64,000 nucleotides of DNA. It comes from CAVQAH01 sp963784195. Its GTDB lineage: Bacteria; Acidobacteriota; Vicinamibacteria; Vicinamibacterales; 2-12-FULL-66-21. The stretch lies in NCBI GenBank assembly GCA_963784195.1, contig CAWARA010000016.1, positions 248,001-312,000 of the forward strand. The letters are read 5' to 3'. Shown one piece after another: positions 1 to 12,091 of the stretch. Within the stretch, counting starts at the first letter, position 1. Each line of letters opens with the position of its first letter. The notes beneath the pieces are model-generated. The model was not told the origin of the DNA. It ran no database searches and saw only the letters and a program-made list of their open reading frames with translations. A program made the translations under genes and the position numbers.

Positions 1-2
1 AG

Positions 3-1592
<1,590 letters not shown>

Positions 1593-1815
1593 CCACGCAC
1601 GCCGATCTGACGTGCCGTTCCACGCCTCACGACGATCGGCGACGCACGGCGTACTGCGGTTCATAGGCGATCACGACACGAGCGTCGAGTTCGTCGTGAC
1701 CGTCGCTGGCCGTTGCCATAACGAGACGCGTTGCGCAGTCGCTCGAGGAATAGGAGACCGCACTCGTACCGATAAAGAGTCATCGTCGTTCGCCTCACAG
1801 CAGGCGAGCAGGGCG

Positions 1816-2348
1816 ATGACTTGCTTCAGCAGTGTCTACGGGCCCTCCTCATCGTCGGCGTGGCCGTTCCGACCATCGGCTGGGCAACAAGCCCAACAAC
1901 CCTCCACATCCTGCCGCGACGCTCAGTACCGGGCACTCGATTTCTGGGTCGGCAGAATGGGAGCGTGACGAACGCGAAGGGACAGCCAGCGGGAAGGAGC
2001 GTCATCGAGATCGTCTCGGATGGCTGCGCCATCATCGAGCGATTCGCGGGACCAGGGCAAAAGTACGTGGGTACCGGGCTGCACTATTTCGACGCCGCAA
2101 CCCGAAAGTGGCTGCAGTACTTCGCTGACAACAGGCCGATGCTGACGATCATGCAAGGCGACGTGGTTGCCAGCGGCATCGTCTACACATGGGAGGTGGT
2201 CGATCCGAAAGGGTCGCGTGTGCCCAAGCGCTATTCCGTCACCGCCGAGGCCGACGGCGTCCGCCAGCACGGCGAGCGATCGGACGATGGCGGAAAGACG
2301 TGGGTGACGGAGTTCGACCTGCGCTACAAGAAAGCGGCGCGTCAATAG
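1816..2348 (+). CDS. small secreted DUF1579-like protein, probably with frameshifts
   Basis: A TTG-initiated frame from 1821 reads 175 residues: a hydrophobic leader (LRALLIVGVAVPTIGWA) and a C-terminal part with TNAKGQPAGRSVIEIVSDGC, LHYFDAATRKWLQYFADN and a basic end. Between about 1885 and 1960 another frame holds the expected start of the mature domain (CRDAQYRALDFWVG), a pattern usual in DUF1579-like proteins. The simplest reading is two compensating single-base indels, so about 25 residues of the literal translation are scrambled. An ATG at 1816 in the alternative frame may be the true start. The 3' end overlaps the convergent M1 peptidase gene by 7 bp. Function is unknown; the domain assignment is by motif resemblance only. 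Confidence 0.6.
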
Positions 2349-4042
2349 GGCGAACGGACGCTTACTGCGTTTTCGGCTCCGTACTGACGTTGACGTAGTA
2401 CGAGATCCGTCGCGACCTCGAATTCCGCCGGCGGAATCTCGGTCTTCATCGTCTTCCATTCGGCCGTCGGCTGGACGATCTGCCAGGCGCCTCGTTTGCC
2501 CACGCGCACAGGCATCGCGAAGTTGGCCTCATCAGCCTTCCAGCGGTAGGACACGCTTTGTTTCGCCTGATCGAACGTCAGCTCCAGCGTCGGAATTCCC
2601 GGGTGACGCAGGTACTGATCGAAGATCGGCGTCAGGTCCTTCCCGGTTTTCTCATTGAAGAACCTGACCATCTCCTCGGTCATGATGTTTCTGTATTTGA
2701 ACTCCTGGTACAGGTCGCGCATGAGCTTCCACCAGCGTTTGTCGTCGTCGACGACGCTGCGGAGCGTGTTGATGAAGAGCGCGCCCTTGAAGTACTGATC
2801 GCCGGGCGGCGAGCGATGGACGCCCCGCTGCGTGATGATCGGCGTGCGGTTCTGCACCTTCGACTTGTATCCATTGATGTACTTGAGCGCGTCGTCGTAC
2901 CCGAACATGTGCTCGACGTAGACCATTTCCAGGTACGTGGTCCACCCTTCCTGGATCCACATGTCTGACACGTCGGCTGCCGACACGCTGTTGCCGAACC
3001 ACTCGTGCGCGCTCTCGTGAATGATGATGAAATCGAACTTGAGGCTGACGCCCACACCGGTCCAATCGCGTTCCAGGTAGCCGTTCGCGAAGCGGTTGCC
3101 GTAGGTCACGGCGCTCTGATGCTCCATGCCTGAATACGGGACCTCGATGAGCTTGTAGCCGTCCTTCTTGAACGGATATTCGCCGAAGTACTTCTGATAC
3201 GCCTCGATCATCGGCTTCGCCTGTGCGAACTGCGTCTTGGCCTTCTCCAGATTGTCCGGCGTGACGTAGAAGTCGAGCGGCAGATCGTCGAGCCGATCCG
3301 AGAAGTGCACGTAGTTCCCGATGTTCAGCGAGACGTTGTAGTTGTTGATCGGATAGTGGACCTGCCAGTCCCAGCGCGAGTAGCCGTCGCCAAGGTCGGT
3401 CTTGCCGAGGAATCGGCCGTTCGAGACGTCGGTGAGGCCATTCGGTATCGTGACGCTGATCCGCATGTGCTCGACCTCGTCGCGCCACTGATCCTTGTTC
3501 GGCCACCAGATGCTCGCGCCAGGGCCCTCACACGCGGTCGTTATCCAATGCTGGCCGGCCGGATCCTTGCGGAATGCGACGGCGCCGAATCGACCCGACT
3601 CGAGCGGGTTCCCCGAGTAGTGGAAGTCAATCGTGTATTCGCGTCCGGCCTTCAGCGTCTCGGGAAAGTCCACGAAGACGGCGTTGAACTCACGTTCGTA
3701 CTTGAGCTCCGTTGTGCCGAGGAGGATCTTCTCGACCTTCAGGTTCTCGTAGAGATCCAGCTGAATGCGGGTGCCGTCCTTCAGCATCTTGAAGCGGATG
3801 GTGTTCTTGCCGCTGATGAACTTCTTGTCCGGATCCACACGGATGTCGAGGTGATAGAAGAGCAGATCGTTGTTGGCGCGATACGGACCGTACTCGCCGC
3901 GCAGGATGCTGGCGCGCAGGGGAGGTTCGGGGCGGGGGGGTTGCTGCGCGGGAGGCGTCGGCGTCTGGGCCTGAACTGACAGCCCCAGCACGATCCCGAA
4001 GATCAAGCCCAGAACACTCTGCACTCGCGATAGTCCAACCAT
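2342..4042 (-). CDS. exported M1-family zinc aminopeptidase
   Basis: This is a 566-residue gluzincin. The zinc site is plain: HESAHEW (H342, E343, H346) followed 18 residues later by E365 in WIQEGWTTYLE. An N-terminal beta domain comes first and a short C-terminal region follows the catalytic domain. I chose the ATG at 4042 rather than an upstream in-frame codon at 4135 because GGGGAG lies just upstream and a clear signal peptide follows (VQSVLGLIFGIVLGLSVQAQ). The protein probably acts in the periplasm or outside the cell, trimming N-terminal residues from peptides. It lies between two ADOP permease genes, divergent from the second. The frame is intact, unlike several neighbours. Confidence 0.93.
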   Translation of the reverse strand: MVGLSRVQSVLGLIFGIVLGLSVQAQTPTPPAQQPPRPEPPLRASILRGEYGPYRANNDLLFYHLDIRVDPDKKFISGKNTIRFKMLKDGTRIQLDLYENLKVEKILLGTTELKYEREFNAVFVDFPETLKAGREYTIDFHYSGNPLESGRFGAVAFRKDPAGQHWITTACEGPGASIWWPNKDQWRDEVEHMRISVTIPNGLTDVSNGRFLGKTDLGDGYSRWDWQVHYPINNYNVSLNIGNYVHFSDRLDDLPLDFYVTPDNLEKAKTQFAQAKPMIEAYQKYFGEYPFKKDGYKLIEVPYSGMEHQSAVTYGNRFANGYLERDWTGVGVSLKFDFIIIHESAHEWFGNSVSAADVSDMWIQEGWTTYLEMVYVEHMFGYDDALKYINGYKSKVQNRTPIITQRGVHRSPPGDQYFKGALFINTLRSVVDDDKRWWKLMRDLYQEFKYRNIMTEEMVRFFNEKTGKDLTPIFDQYLRHPGIPTLELTFDQAKQSVSYRWKADEANFAMPVRVGKRGAWQIVQPTAEWKTMKTEIPPAEFEVATDLVLRQRQYGAENAVSVRSPY

Positions 4043-4263
4043 GACTTCTCCCCGCCTTCGCGCTGTCGAATGGAGCGCGCTTCGGCGCGGCTCGTCGCCC
4101 GACGCGTGCGCGACGAGCGCTTTGCCATTGCCCATTGTCCCGATTGAATCCTGGACCGGCAGCCTAGACTGGTCACACGATTATCTCGCTGCGGATCCTG
4201 CAGTCCCCTTCTATCGAACGATCGCCGGCCAAACAGCGTATCTCTCAGCTGAAAGCAACATTC

Positions 4264-6742
4264 ATGCTGATCTCTGCAATCCGCGACATGAAGCACGGCG
4301 TTCGTCAGCTGCTTCACTACCCAGGGTTTACCGCCGCCGCTGTTGCCTCCCTGGCGCTCGGGATTGGCCTCAACACCACTCTTTTCTCGATGGTGAACGC
4401 GGTCCTGCTTCGCGGCGGATCGGTCAGCCAGCCCGACCGGCTCGTTGAGATTTACACCGGGATCAGCCAGGACTTCCCCCAGCTCACCACCTCTTACGCC
4501 GACTACCTCGACATCCAGAAAGGTGTCGATTCGTTGTCCAGCGTCGCGGGCAGCGCGTACGTTCGCGGGATTCTCTCGACCGGCGAGCGGCCGGCCCTCG
4601 TCACAGGCGAAGTGGTGACGCCCGAATACTTCGACGTGCTGGGCGTGCGCTTGCCGATCGGCCGCAGCTTTACCGCGGAGGAGAATAGCGTTCCAGGCGG
4701 GGCGGCCGTGGTGGTACTCAGCCATGGACTATGGCAGCGGCGGTTTGGCGGACGTCCCGACATCGCAGGCCAGATCGTCAAGCTCTCCGGGGTCGACTAC
4801 ACGATCACCGGTGTCGCGCCGCGCGGTTTCACCGGGACGATTCCAGGGCTCGCCGCGGACTTCTGGGCGCCGGTGATGATGGTCGATCGATTCGTGTTCT
4901 CGGGCGTACAGATGGTGACGGACAACGATCCGGGCAGCACGCGCCTCGAGCGTCGCGGCACGCGGTGGCTGTTCGTCAAGGGGCGACTGGCCGAGGGTCG
5001 AACGATCGATCAGGCGCGCGCGCAGATCGACGCGCTGTATGCACGCCTTCGCACCGAATACCCGGTCACCAACGAGAAAACGGCGGCGAGCGTCGATCCC
5101 CGCCACGAACGTCCGGTTCCATCCGATGCTGGACGGATACATCCGCGCGGCCAGTGCGGGGCTGATGGCTGCCGTTGCGCTCGTCCTGATCGTCGCGTGC
5201 GCGAACGTCGCCAACATGCTGCTCGCGCGCGGCACGGCACGGCGTCGCGAGCTGGCCATTCGTGCGGCGCTCGGCGCAAGCCGCGGCCGGCTCGTCTATC
5301 AACTGCTGACCGAGGGGCTGGTGCTGGCCGCCGCCGGCGGCGCCCTCGGCGTCCTCATCGCCTGGTGGTCAGGACGAGCGCTCTCCGGGTTCGTGACGAA
5401 CGTGCTGCCGGTTCCTGTCGCCTTTGACTTCTCGATCGACGGAACCGTGCTCGGATTCGCCATCCTCGCATCGTTTGGCACCGCCGTGCTCTTCGGCCTG
5501 GCACCGGCCCTGTCTGCGTCGAAACCTGAGCTCGTGCCGGCGCTCAAGGACGTCGCCGAAGGCTCCGGCCGCCGGCGCATCACGCTCCGCAACGTGCTCG
5601 TCGTCTCGCAGCTGGCGCTGTCCCTCGTGCTTCTCGTGGCCGGCGCGCTCCTCGCTCGGGGCCTCCTGGCCGCTCGAGAGACGGACCTTGGATTCGATCC
5701 GTCGCCAGTCTCGACGCTGTCGTTCAACCTGCAGATGAACGGGTACGACCTCGATCGAGCCGTGGCACTTCGCGATCAGGCGCTGACCACGCTGCGGGGC
5801 CTGCCGGGCGTCACCGCGGCCGCGCTGTCGACACGCCTGCCGCTCGCGCCAGACATCAATGCAGATTCCATCCACGTTCCCGGTCACCATCGAGCGGAGG
5901 ATGACGGCGCCCTGATCGATACCGTGTCGGTCGGCGCGGACTATTTCAAGGCTGTCGGCGTGCCGATCGTGCACGGCCGGGCGTTCACCGAGGACGACGT
6001 TCGGCAGCAGCGGCGAGTGGTGATCGTCAACGAAACGATGGCCAGGCAATATTGGGCGGAGGGATCGGCCATCGGCCATCTCGTGTACACGGGCGGGTTC
6101 AATTCGCCGCCGTACGAGATCATCGGCGTGTCACGCAATCACAAGGTGCGCTCCGTCGGCGAACAGGCGCGGCCCTACATGCACTTCCCCGCCTCGCCGT
6201 CGCGCTCCATCGGGCTGGTGGTCCGCACCGCAACGCCCGCGACGACGGCCCTGCCGATGCTGCGCAATGCGATCTGGAAGCTCGAGCCCGACATCCTGTT
6301 CACGGAGGACGTGCCTGCCGACCAAGTGGTCGCCACGACCGTGATGCCCACGCGGATCGGGGCGATCGTTTTTGGCGCCTTCGGTGCGCTCGCGTTGATG
6401 CTGGCCGCAATCGGGCTCTACGGAGTCATTTCGCACTCCGTCAGCCGCCGCACGCGCGAGGTCGGTATCCGCATCGCGCTCGGCGCCGAGCGCACACAGG
6501 TGCTCCGGCTGATTCTCTCCGAAGGCGGACGGCTCGCGATCGTCGGCATCGTCCTCGGCGCCCTCGCCGCCGCCGGCGTTGGCCGCGTCCTCGAGTCAAT
6601 GCTCTATGGGGTCAGCGGCTTCGATCCGATTGCCTATGCCGTTGCCGCCTCGCTGCTCTTCGCCGTGGCGCTCGCCGCCAACCTGTTCCCCGCGCTGACC
6701 GCCGCGCGAATCGATCCGATCAAGGCGCTGAAGGTGGAATAG
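4264..6742 (+). CDS. ADOP-type duplicated FtsX/MacB-like permease, one frameshift
   Basis: Two overlapping frames together give one protein of about 825 residues, the usual ADOP length. The first frame (4264 to about 5090) holds the N-terminal helix (PGFTAAAVASLALGIGLN) and the first MacB-like periplasmic domain. The second frame (to 6742) starts in the same alignment position with NVRFHPMLDGYIRAA and continues with FtsX, a second periplasmic domain and a second FtsX ending DPIKALKVE. The break lies between about 5085 and 5100 and needs one base change. CANVANMLLARGTARRRE matches the equivalent stretch of the permease at the left edge, so the two are paralogs. Start ATG 4264 is supported by alignment; its ribosome binding site is weak. 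Confidence 0.88.
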
Positions 6743-6755
6743 GTCGAACGAGATC

Positions 6756-6888
6756 GTCAACTCCCAACTCCCGATGTGCCTGATGAGGGCGTCGGGTCGT
6801 TGACCGCTGTGCGGCTCTGAACACGAGTCCAGGAGGTCACGAGAGCTTCTGGATTCTCAGACCTCTTGATCTCGTGAGCTCCTGTGGG
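6756..6888. repeat. composite intergenic repeat, copy A
   Basis: This stretch shares ordered blocks with 41993-42090: GTCAACTCCCAAC, then GGGTCGT, then TCTGAACA, then an imperfect palindrome (CAGGAGGTCACGAGAGCTTC opposite CTTGATCTCGTGAGCTCCTG). It fills most of the gap between the ADOP gene and the kinase promoter. The palindrome could form a hairpin in RNA or DNA. No coding potential is seen. Confidence 0.6.
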
Positions 6889-6971
6889 TTCCTGGGGGTG
6901 GCGTCTTTCGCTGACCGCGCCGCGGGTGATCCGTCCCTCGAAATTTCTGAGTTTCCACACAAGCTGCCCGC

Positions 6972-6977
6972 TATAAT
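6972..6977 (+). promoter_or_regulatory. putative -10 box of the kinase gene
   Basis: An exact TATAAT in otherwise GC-rich DNA lies 20 bp upstream of the kinase ATG at 6998. No good -35 element is seen at 16-18 bp; TTCTGAG near 6945 is the nearest weak match. Transcription would start near 6984, giving a very short leader. Confidence 0.45.
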
Positions 6978-6997
6978 CGCCCGACATTTCCCCACGA

Positions 6998-9679
6998 ATG
7001 CTGCTAAACGCGGGTCGTCGTCTTGGCGCCTACGAGATCACGGCCCATCTGGGGTCCGGGGGGATGGGCGAGGTCTACCGCGCCCGTGACACGCGCCTCC
7101 AGCGCGACGTCGCGATCAAGGTGCTGCCCGATCTGTTCACGCAGGATCCCGGCCGCCTGGCGCGTTTCGAGCGCGAAGCACAGATGCTGGCTTCGCTCAA
7201 CCACCCGCATATCGCCGGCATCTACGGCGTCGAGGACGCCGGCCCCGTACGTGGCCTCGTACTGGAACTGGTCGAAGGACCGACGCTGGCTGAGCGCATC
7301 GCACGCGGTCCGCTCGCCGTACCCGAAGCGCTCGCGATTGCCGCGCAAATCGCCGACGCGCTCGAAGCCGCCCACACCGCCGGCATCGTCCACCGCGATC
7401 TCGAAGCCCGCAAACATCAAGGTGCGGCCGGACGGGTCGGTCAAGGTGCTGGACTTCGGGCTCGCCAAGGTCGTGGACGCGCAAACCTCGACGGAGTCAG
7501 GACAGTCGCCGACGATCACGGCGGCGACACAGATCGGGATGATTCTCGGCACCGCCCGGTATATGGCGCCTGAGCAAGCGCGGGGCAGTTCCGTCGACAA
7601 GCGGGCCGATGTCTGGGCGTTTGGATGCGTGATCTACGAGATGCTGACGGGCCGCGCGGCGTTTCCCGGCGACACGATCACCGAAACGCTCGCTGCGGTG
7701 CTCGAGCGCGATCCCGATTGGTCGTTGCTGCCTGCGTCCACACCGCCGGCCATCCATCGTCTCCTCAGGCGCAGCCTTCAGAAGGATCCTCGACGCCGGC
7801 TCCGCGACGTAGCCGACGCCCGCCTCGAGATAGATGACGTGGGGAGCGGCACCTCGCCGGAGCCGGCTCCCGCTGGCGCCCGGCGATCCGCGCGCGGCGC
7901 GACGGTATTAGGTGTCGGTGTCGGCATTCTGACGGGGCTCGCGGCCGTCGCGGCTCTCTCGACGCCCTACTTCCGCCAGGCGTCCACTCCACCTTCCCCT
8001 GACTTCTCGCGCATCGTCCGGCTGACCAGTGGGCCTGACCGAGAGGTTGGGCCTGCGATCTCTCCGGACGGTAAATGGGTCGCATATGTGTCGGACAGAG
8101 AAGGCTCCGCGAATATCTGGGTGAAGTTCATCGCAGGAGGCGACGCGGTCAACCTGACGGCCAGAAGCGGCCTGACGATCAGCAGCGGGACCGGGATCGG
8201 CGGGCTGGAGATTTCGCCAGACGGAACCAGAATCGCGGTAATGGCTCGCCCGCGCGAGACCAGCGGTACTGCGTTCGCAACCTGGGAGGTTCAAGCGCCG
8301 CTGCTCTGGTATACCGCGCAAACTACTGGACGACAGCCATCTCGGCGCCCGCTGGTCATCGAACGGACAGCGGATGACATTTATCAAGGCAGGCTCGGCG
8401 GCAGGGGATGCGCTGTTTGTCGCGAACGGCGACGGGACCAACCGCCGCGAACTGGTGCCACCGCGGGACGGGATGCATATTCACTGGCCGACGTGGTCGG
8501 CTGATGGCTACATCTACTTCCTTCGCACGTTCACCACGCAAGTCAATCTCGACGCCGCGGAAATCTATCGTATTAATCCAGACAACGGCCGAGCCGATGG
8601 AACCGGTCGTGCAGACCACGAGACGTGCGCTGTTTCCACTCTGGTTGTCGAATCCCGCGGGCCTCCTCTATGCGGCAAATCCATTCACGACCGAGTTGCG
8701 CCTGTGGTGGCGGCCGGAATCAGGCGGACCTCCGAAACTGCTGACGACCGGGGTTGGCGAGTACGCCGAGCCCCGCGCAGCAGCTGACGGCCGCACTCTC
8801 GTCGCCACGCTGTATGACCTGCGGCAATCGTTGACGCGTATCCCGGTCGGCGCCGGCCCGCGGGAGATGACCGGTCTTACAGACGGCTTCGGAGGCGACC
8901 TCGATCCGGTGATGACTCCGGATGGCCAACGCGTCGTCTTCGCTTCGTCGCGGGATGGGAACCGACGCATCTGGATTGCTCGTGCCGATGGCACCGAGGC
9001 CCGACCGCTGACGTCAGGACCCTCGCAGGATGATCGCCCGGCGATCTCGAGTGACGGACGACGCATCGCGTTCGTGTCGGACCGCGGCGGCGCGACGGGA
9101 ATTCACGTTGTCGGTATCAAGGGTGGACCGCCCCGCAAGGTTCTCGACGTTGTGACGGTCGGCGGTCTTACGTGGTCGCGGGACGGCACGCACATCGTGT
9201 ATGCCGCGGGAATCGGTGCGGGTCCGGGGCTGTGGAAGGTCTCGGCGGACGGGGGCACACCCGAGCGCATCGAAACGCCCTATTTTGCGAGCGACCCGGC
9301 CTGGTGTCCGACTCGCGATGTCATCGCGTACATGTCGATCAAGAGAGAGGCGTCGGCTGTCACGAGCGTGGCATTCGTGGAACCTTCCGGAGCAGGACCG
9401 CGCGACCTCGCTCCACCGCCAGAGCTCGCTGCGAACGGTTTCTCGAATGGCATGCTCACCTGGTCACCAGATGGTCGACGGGTTGCCGTGGTCGCTCAAC
9501 AGGCGAACTCCACTGCATCGGTCTGGCTCGTCGATCCCGATGCCACGATCAGGTACACGAAGCTCGTGGACCTGCCTGTAGGCCCCCGCATCCGAGGCAT
9601 CACCTGGACGCGTGACGGAGCCCTCGTGATCGGCAAGCACGACTGGACGAGCGATATCGTGCTGATGGAGCGACAGTGA
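6998..9679 (+). CDS. membrane-anchored Ser/Thr protein kinase with TolB/PD40 propeller, frameshifted
   Basis: Three frames join into one protein of about 890 residues. The kinase domain has the glycine loop LGSGGMGEVYRA, the lysine in VAIKVL, HRDL, DFGLA and APEQARG. A single helix follows near residue 300 (GVGVGILTGLAAVAAL), then a TolB-like propeller with repeated SPDG blades up to VLMERQ. The catalytic loop is split: reading through with one extra base at 7403 removed restores HRDLKPANIKV. Further breaks lie near 8305 (after TWEV) and near 8590. This layout, a cytoplasmic kinase with an extracytoplasmic propeller, is common in acidobacteria; ligands and targets are unknown. The breaks look like sequence errors because homology resumes exactly, but a real pseudogene is possible. 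Confidence 0.87.
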
Positions 9680-9692
9680 CAGCTGTCAGGCA

Positions 9693-9941
9693 TCAGGTGG
9701 GTGTCGGGGTTTTCGCAAACGCGGCGACGAAGAGGATACCGAGCAACAGGTCGGGCCCGGCCGCCATCGCGTCCGCCGCAGAGATCCGCGCCTGGCTGTA
9801 GAGCACGACCACCCCCATCACGTGGCCGAACTTCTCGAGAACGCTCGGGATCATCAGCGGCCGGAATCGCGCCGGGTTCGACGCGATCACGAGGAGCGCG
9901 ACCTGCCACCTTCGGCGCGGGTCAGCAAGAATGTGCCGAAT
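9693..9941 (-). pseudogene. 3' remnant of a small integral-membrane protein
   Basis: An open frame of about 83 codons, closed upstream by an in-frame TAG at 9942-9944, reads ADPRRRWQVALLVIASNPAR and continues with a helix-like FGHVMGVVVLYSQ and DLLLGILFVAAFAKT. It resembles the C-terminal half of a short membrane protein. Only a GTG at 9890 could start it. There is no room for the missing N-terminus before the S9 gene ends at 10000, so it is probably a truncated relic. It is convergent with the kinase gene. Confidence 0.4.
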
Positions 9942-9999
9942 CTAGCGCTCCCCTCAACGCGAGAGTGCGCACCGCCCCTGACGAAAATAGAGAAAGGCG

Positions 10000-12091
10000 C
10001 TACTGCTTCAAGTGGCGGTCGAAGAACTGATCGACGGTGGTCCACGCATTCCGCAGGACGTGCGCGCGGTGGAAATAGTGAAATTCGCCCGGATACATCA
10101 CGAATTCGATCGGCTTGTTCAACTTCGTCATCTCGTCGACGAGCCGGACGGACTCGAGAAAAGGCACGTTCACATCGGACGTCCCATGGAGGACCAGCAA
10201 CGGGCGGACGACCCTCTCGAGGTGGTAGATAGGCGACAGTCGGCGATACAGGTCCCGATTCTCCTCAGGTGTGCCCATCCGGCCGCGAATCCATGGCCCG
10301 CCTGGATCGCGGTACCAGTCGTTCCAGTCTTCCACGCCGGCGACATCCACCGCGCAGCGAAACAGCTCGGGAGTCACCGTCAGAGCCTGCAGCGCCATGA
10401 ACCCGCCGTAACTGAGGCCCCAGATGCCGACTCGCGCCGGGTCGACATAACCGAGCGTCTTCAGGTAGTCGACGCCGGCCGCAATATCTTCGTAGTCCTT
10501 GCCCCCAAGATCGCGATAGTGGCCCTGGCGCCATTCACGGCCATATCCTATGCTGCCGCGATAGTCCACCGAGAGCACCACGTATCCCTGCTGAACCAGA
10601 TACTGGTGAAAACTGTAGTACACGGCGTAGTCTCGGTGGATGTGCCAGCCATCGTAGTTCTGGTTGATGCCGTCTCCATGCACCCAGATGATGGCCGGAG
10701 CCTTCTTCGAACGATCGAGCCCGGACGGGACGAACAGATACGCGGGGACACTGACGCCGCCGGGGCCCGGATACTTCACGAGCTGAGGGTCAGCGAGCCG
10801 GTCGCGGTCGACGGCCGACGGCATGGAATCGGTAAGCCGGCGCGGGTTCGACGCGGCGGTGGTCGCGACAACGTACAAATCGGACGAGTTGCGCGCGTCG
10901 GTGTGGGCATACACGACGTGCCGGCCGTCCGGCGACCATCGCGGCTCGGTGTTCGTACCCGCGCCGCGTGTGAGGGGCTCCAGCGTCGCGTCCGCCGGCG
11001 AGCTCGCAAATGTTGGCGACGACGACCTGGCGCCTGCCGGGTCCATCCTCGCCGTTTCGATCGAAGGCGATCCGCTTCGAGTCATTCGACCACACGAACC
11101 GCGAGACTTCGAACGTGTCCACGCGTCAACTGAGTGAGTCTGCCGTCTGCAACGGACGACACATAGAGGTGATCCCAGCCGTCGGCGTCGCTGATGAACG
11201 CGACCCATTTGCCGTCCGGGGAGGGAACTGGTTCGGCGTTCAGGTAAGTGAGGCTCCAGAACTTGGAGTCGACATCTCGATGGAGAACGGCTCTCCGTTC
11301 CGCTCTGCGCATCGGCGACGACGACCTCGCGCGTGCGCAGGTCGGCGCGCATCCGCTGGAGCACGATGCGGTTCGCATCGAGCCACCGCGGCGACTCGTC
11401 ACCGCCCGGCTGATTCGCCGAACAGTCGAACCGGTCCTCCGGCTGCCGCGACGACACCGAGCCTGACCTGGTTCGCGATCTCAACGCGGGTAAAGACGAC
11501 TTTGCTGCCCTGCATACGGCGCGTCCTCGTCGACGCGTTTCGTTCTCGCGGCGATGAAGGCGATCTGCGCGCCGTCCGAGCGACCAGACCGGACCGGACA
11601 CGTCTCGAACGTCCCGGGTCAGCTGGCGCTCACTCCTTCGCTCAATGCTCGCACGAAGAGATCGCCGTCCCGCACGAATGCCACGCTGCGCGCGATCCGG
11701 CGATGAGCGCGATGTCGCCGATCGGGCTGCCGCTCCACACGGGTTGCGCCGTGCCGCCCTCGCGAGGGACGCGCATCATCGACACCGTCGCGGACGAACA
11801 CGAAGCGATCTGCCGTCGGCTGCCCATTCGAGACTGTCGATCAGCCCCTCGGTGAACCCGGTCAACGCGGCAGGCGCACCACCGGTGAGTCGGCACGACC
11901 CAGACGTTCTGGACGCCGCCGCGGTCCCAGAGATATGCTATCGCATCGCCGGATGGCGACCATCGAGGCTCGGAAGGATGTTTGATGTCCAGGAGGAGGT
12001 CGATCGTCAACGGGCCGGATCGCGACTGTCGCGCAGACGGGCCTGACGCTAGAAGACCGATGGCAATGAGTGGGAAAAGACAGCGATACAT
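10000..12091 (-). CDS. exported S9-family (DPP IV-like) serine peptidase, several frameshifts
   Basis: The C-terminal alpha/beta-hydrolase domain is intact in one frame: nucleophile in WGLSYGGF, acid in HGTSDVNVP, histidine in GEFHYFHR, and the oxyanion region HGDGINQNYDG. The N-terminal propeller is spread over at least five frame segments (for example SPDGKWVAFISDADGWDHLY near 11215-11160), each with continuous family resemblance. The start is a signal peptide (MYRCLFPLIAIGLLASGPSA) at ATG 12091, with GAGG 6 bp upstream; a GTG at 12097 is the alternative. It is the last gene of the operon that begins with the TonB receptor, so it may process peptides handled by that receptor. The density of frame breaks argues for poor base calling here. 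Confidence 0.85.
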
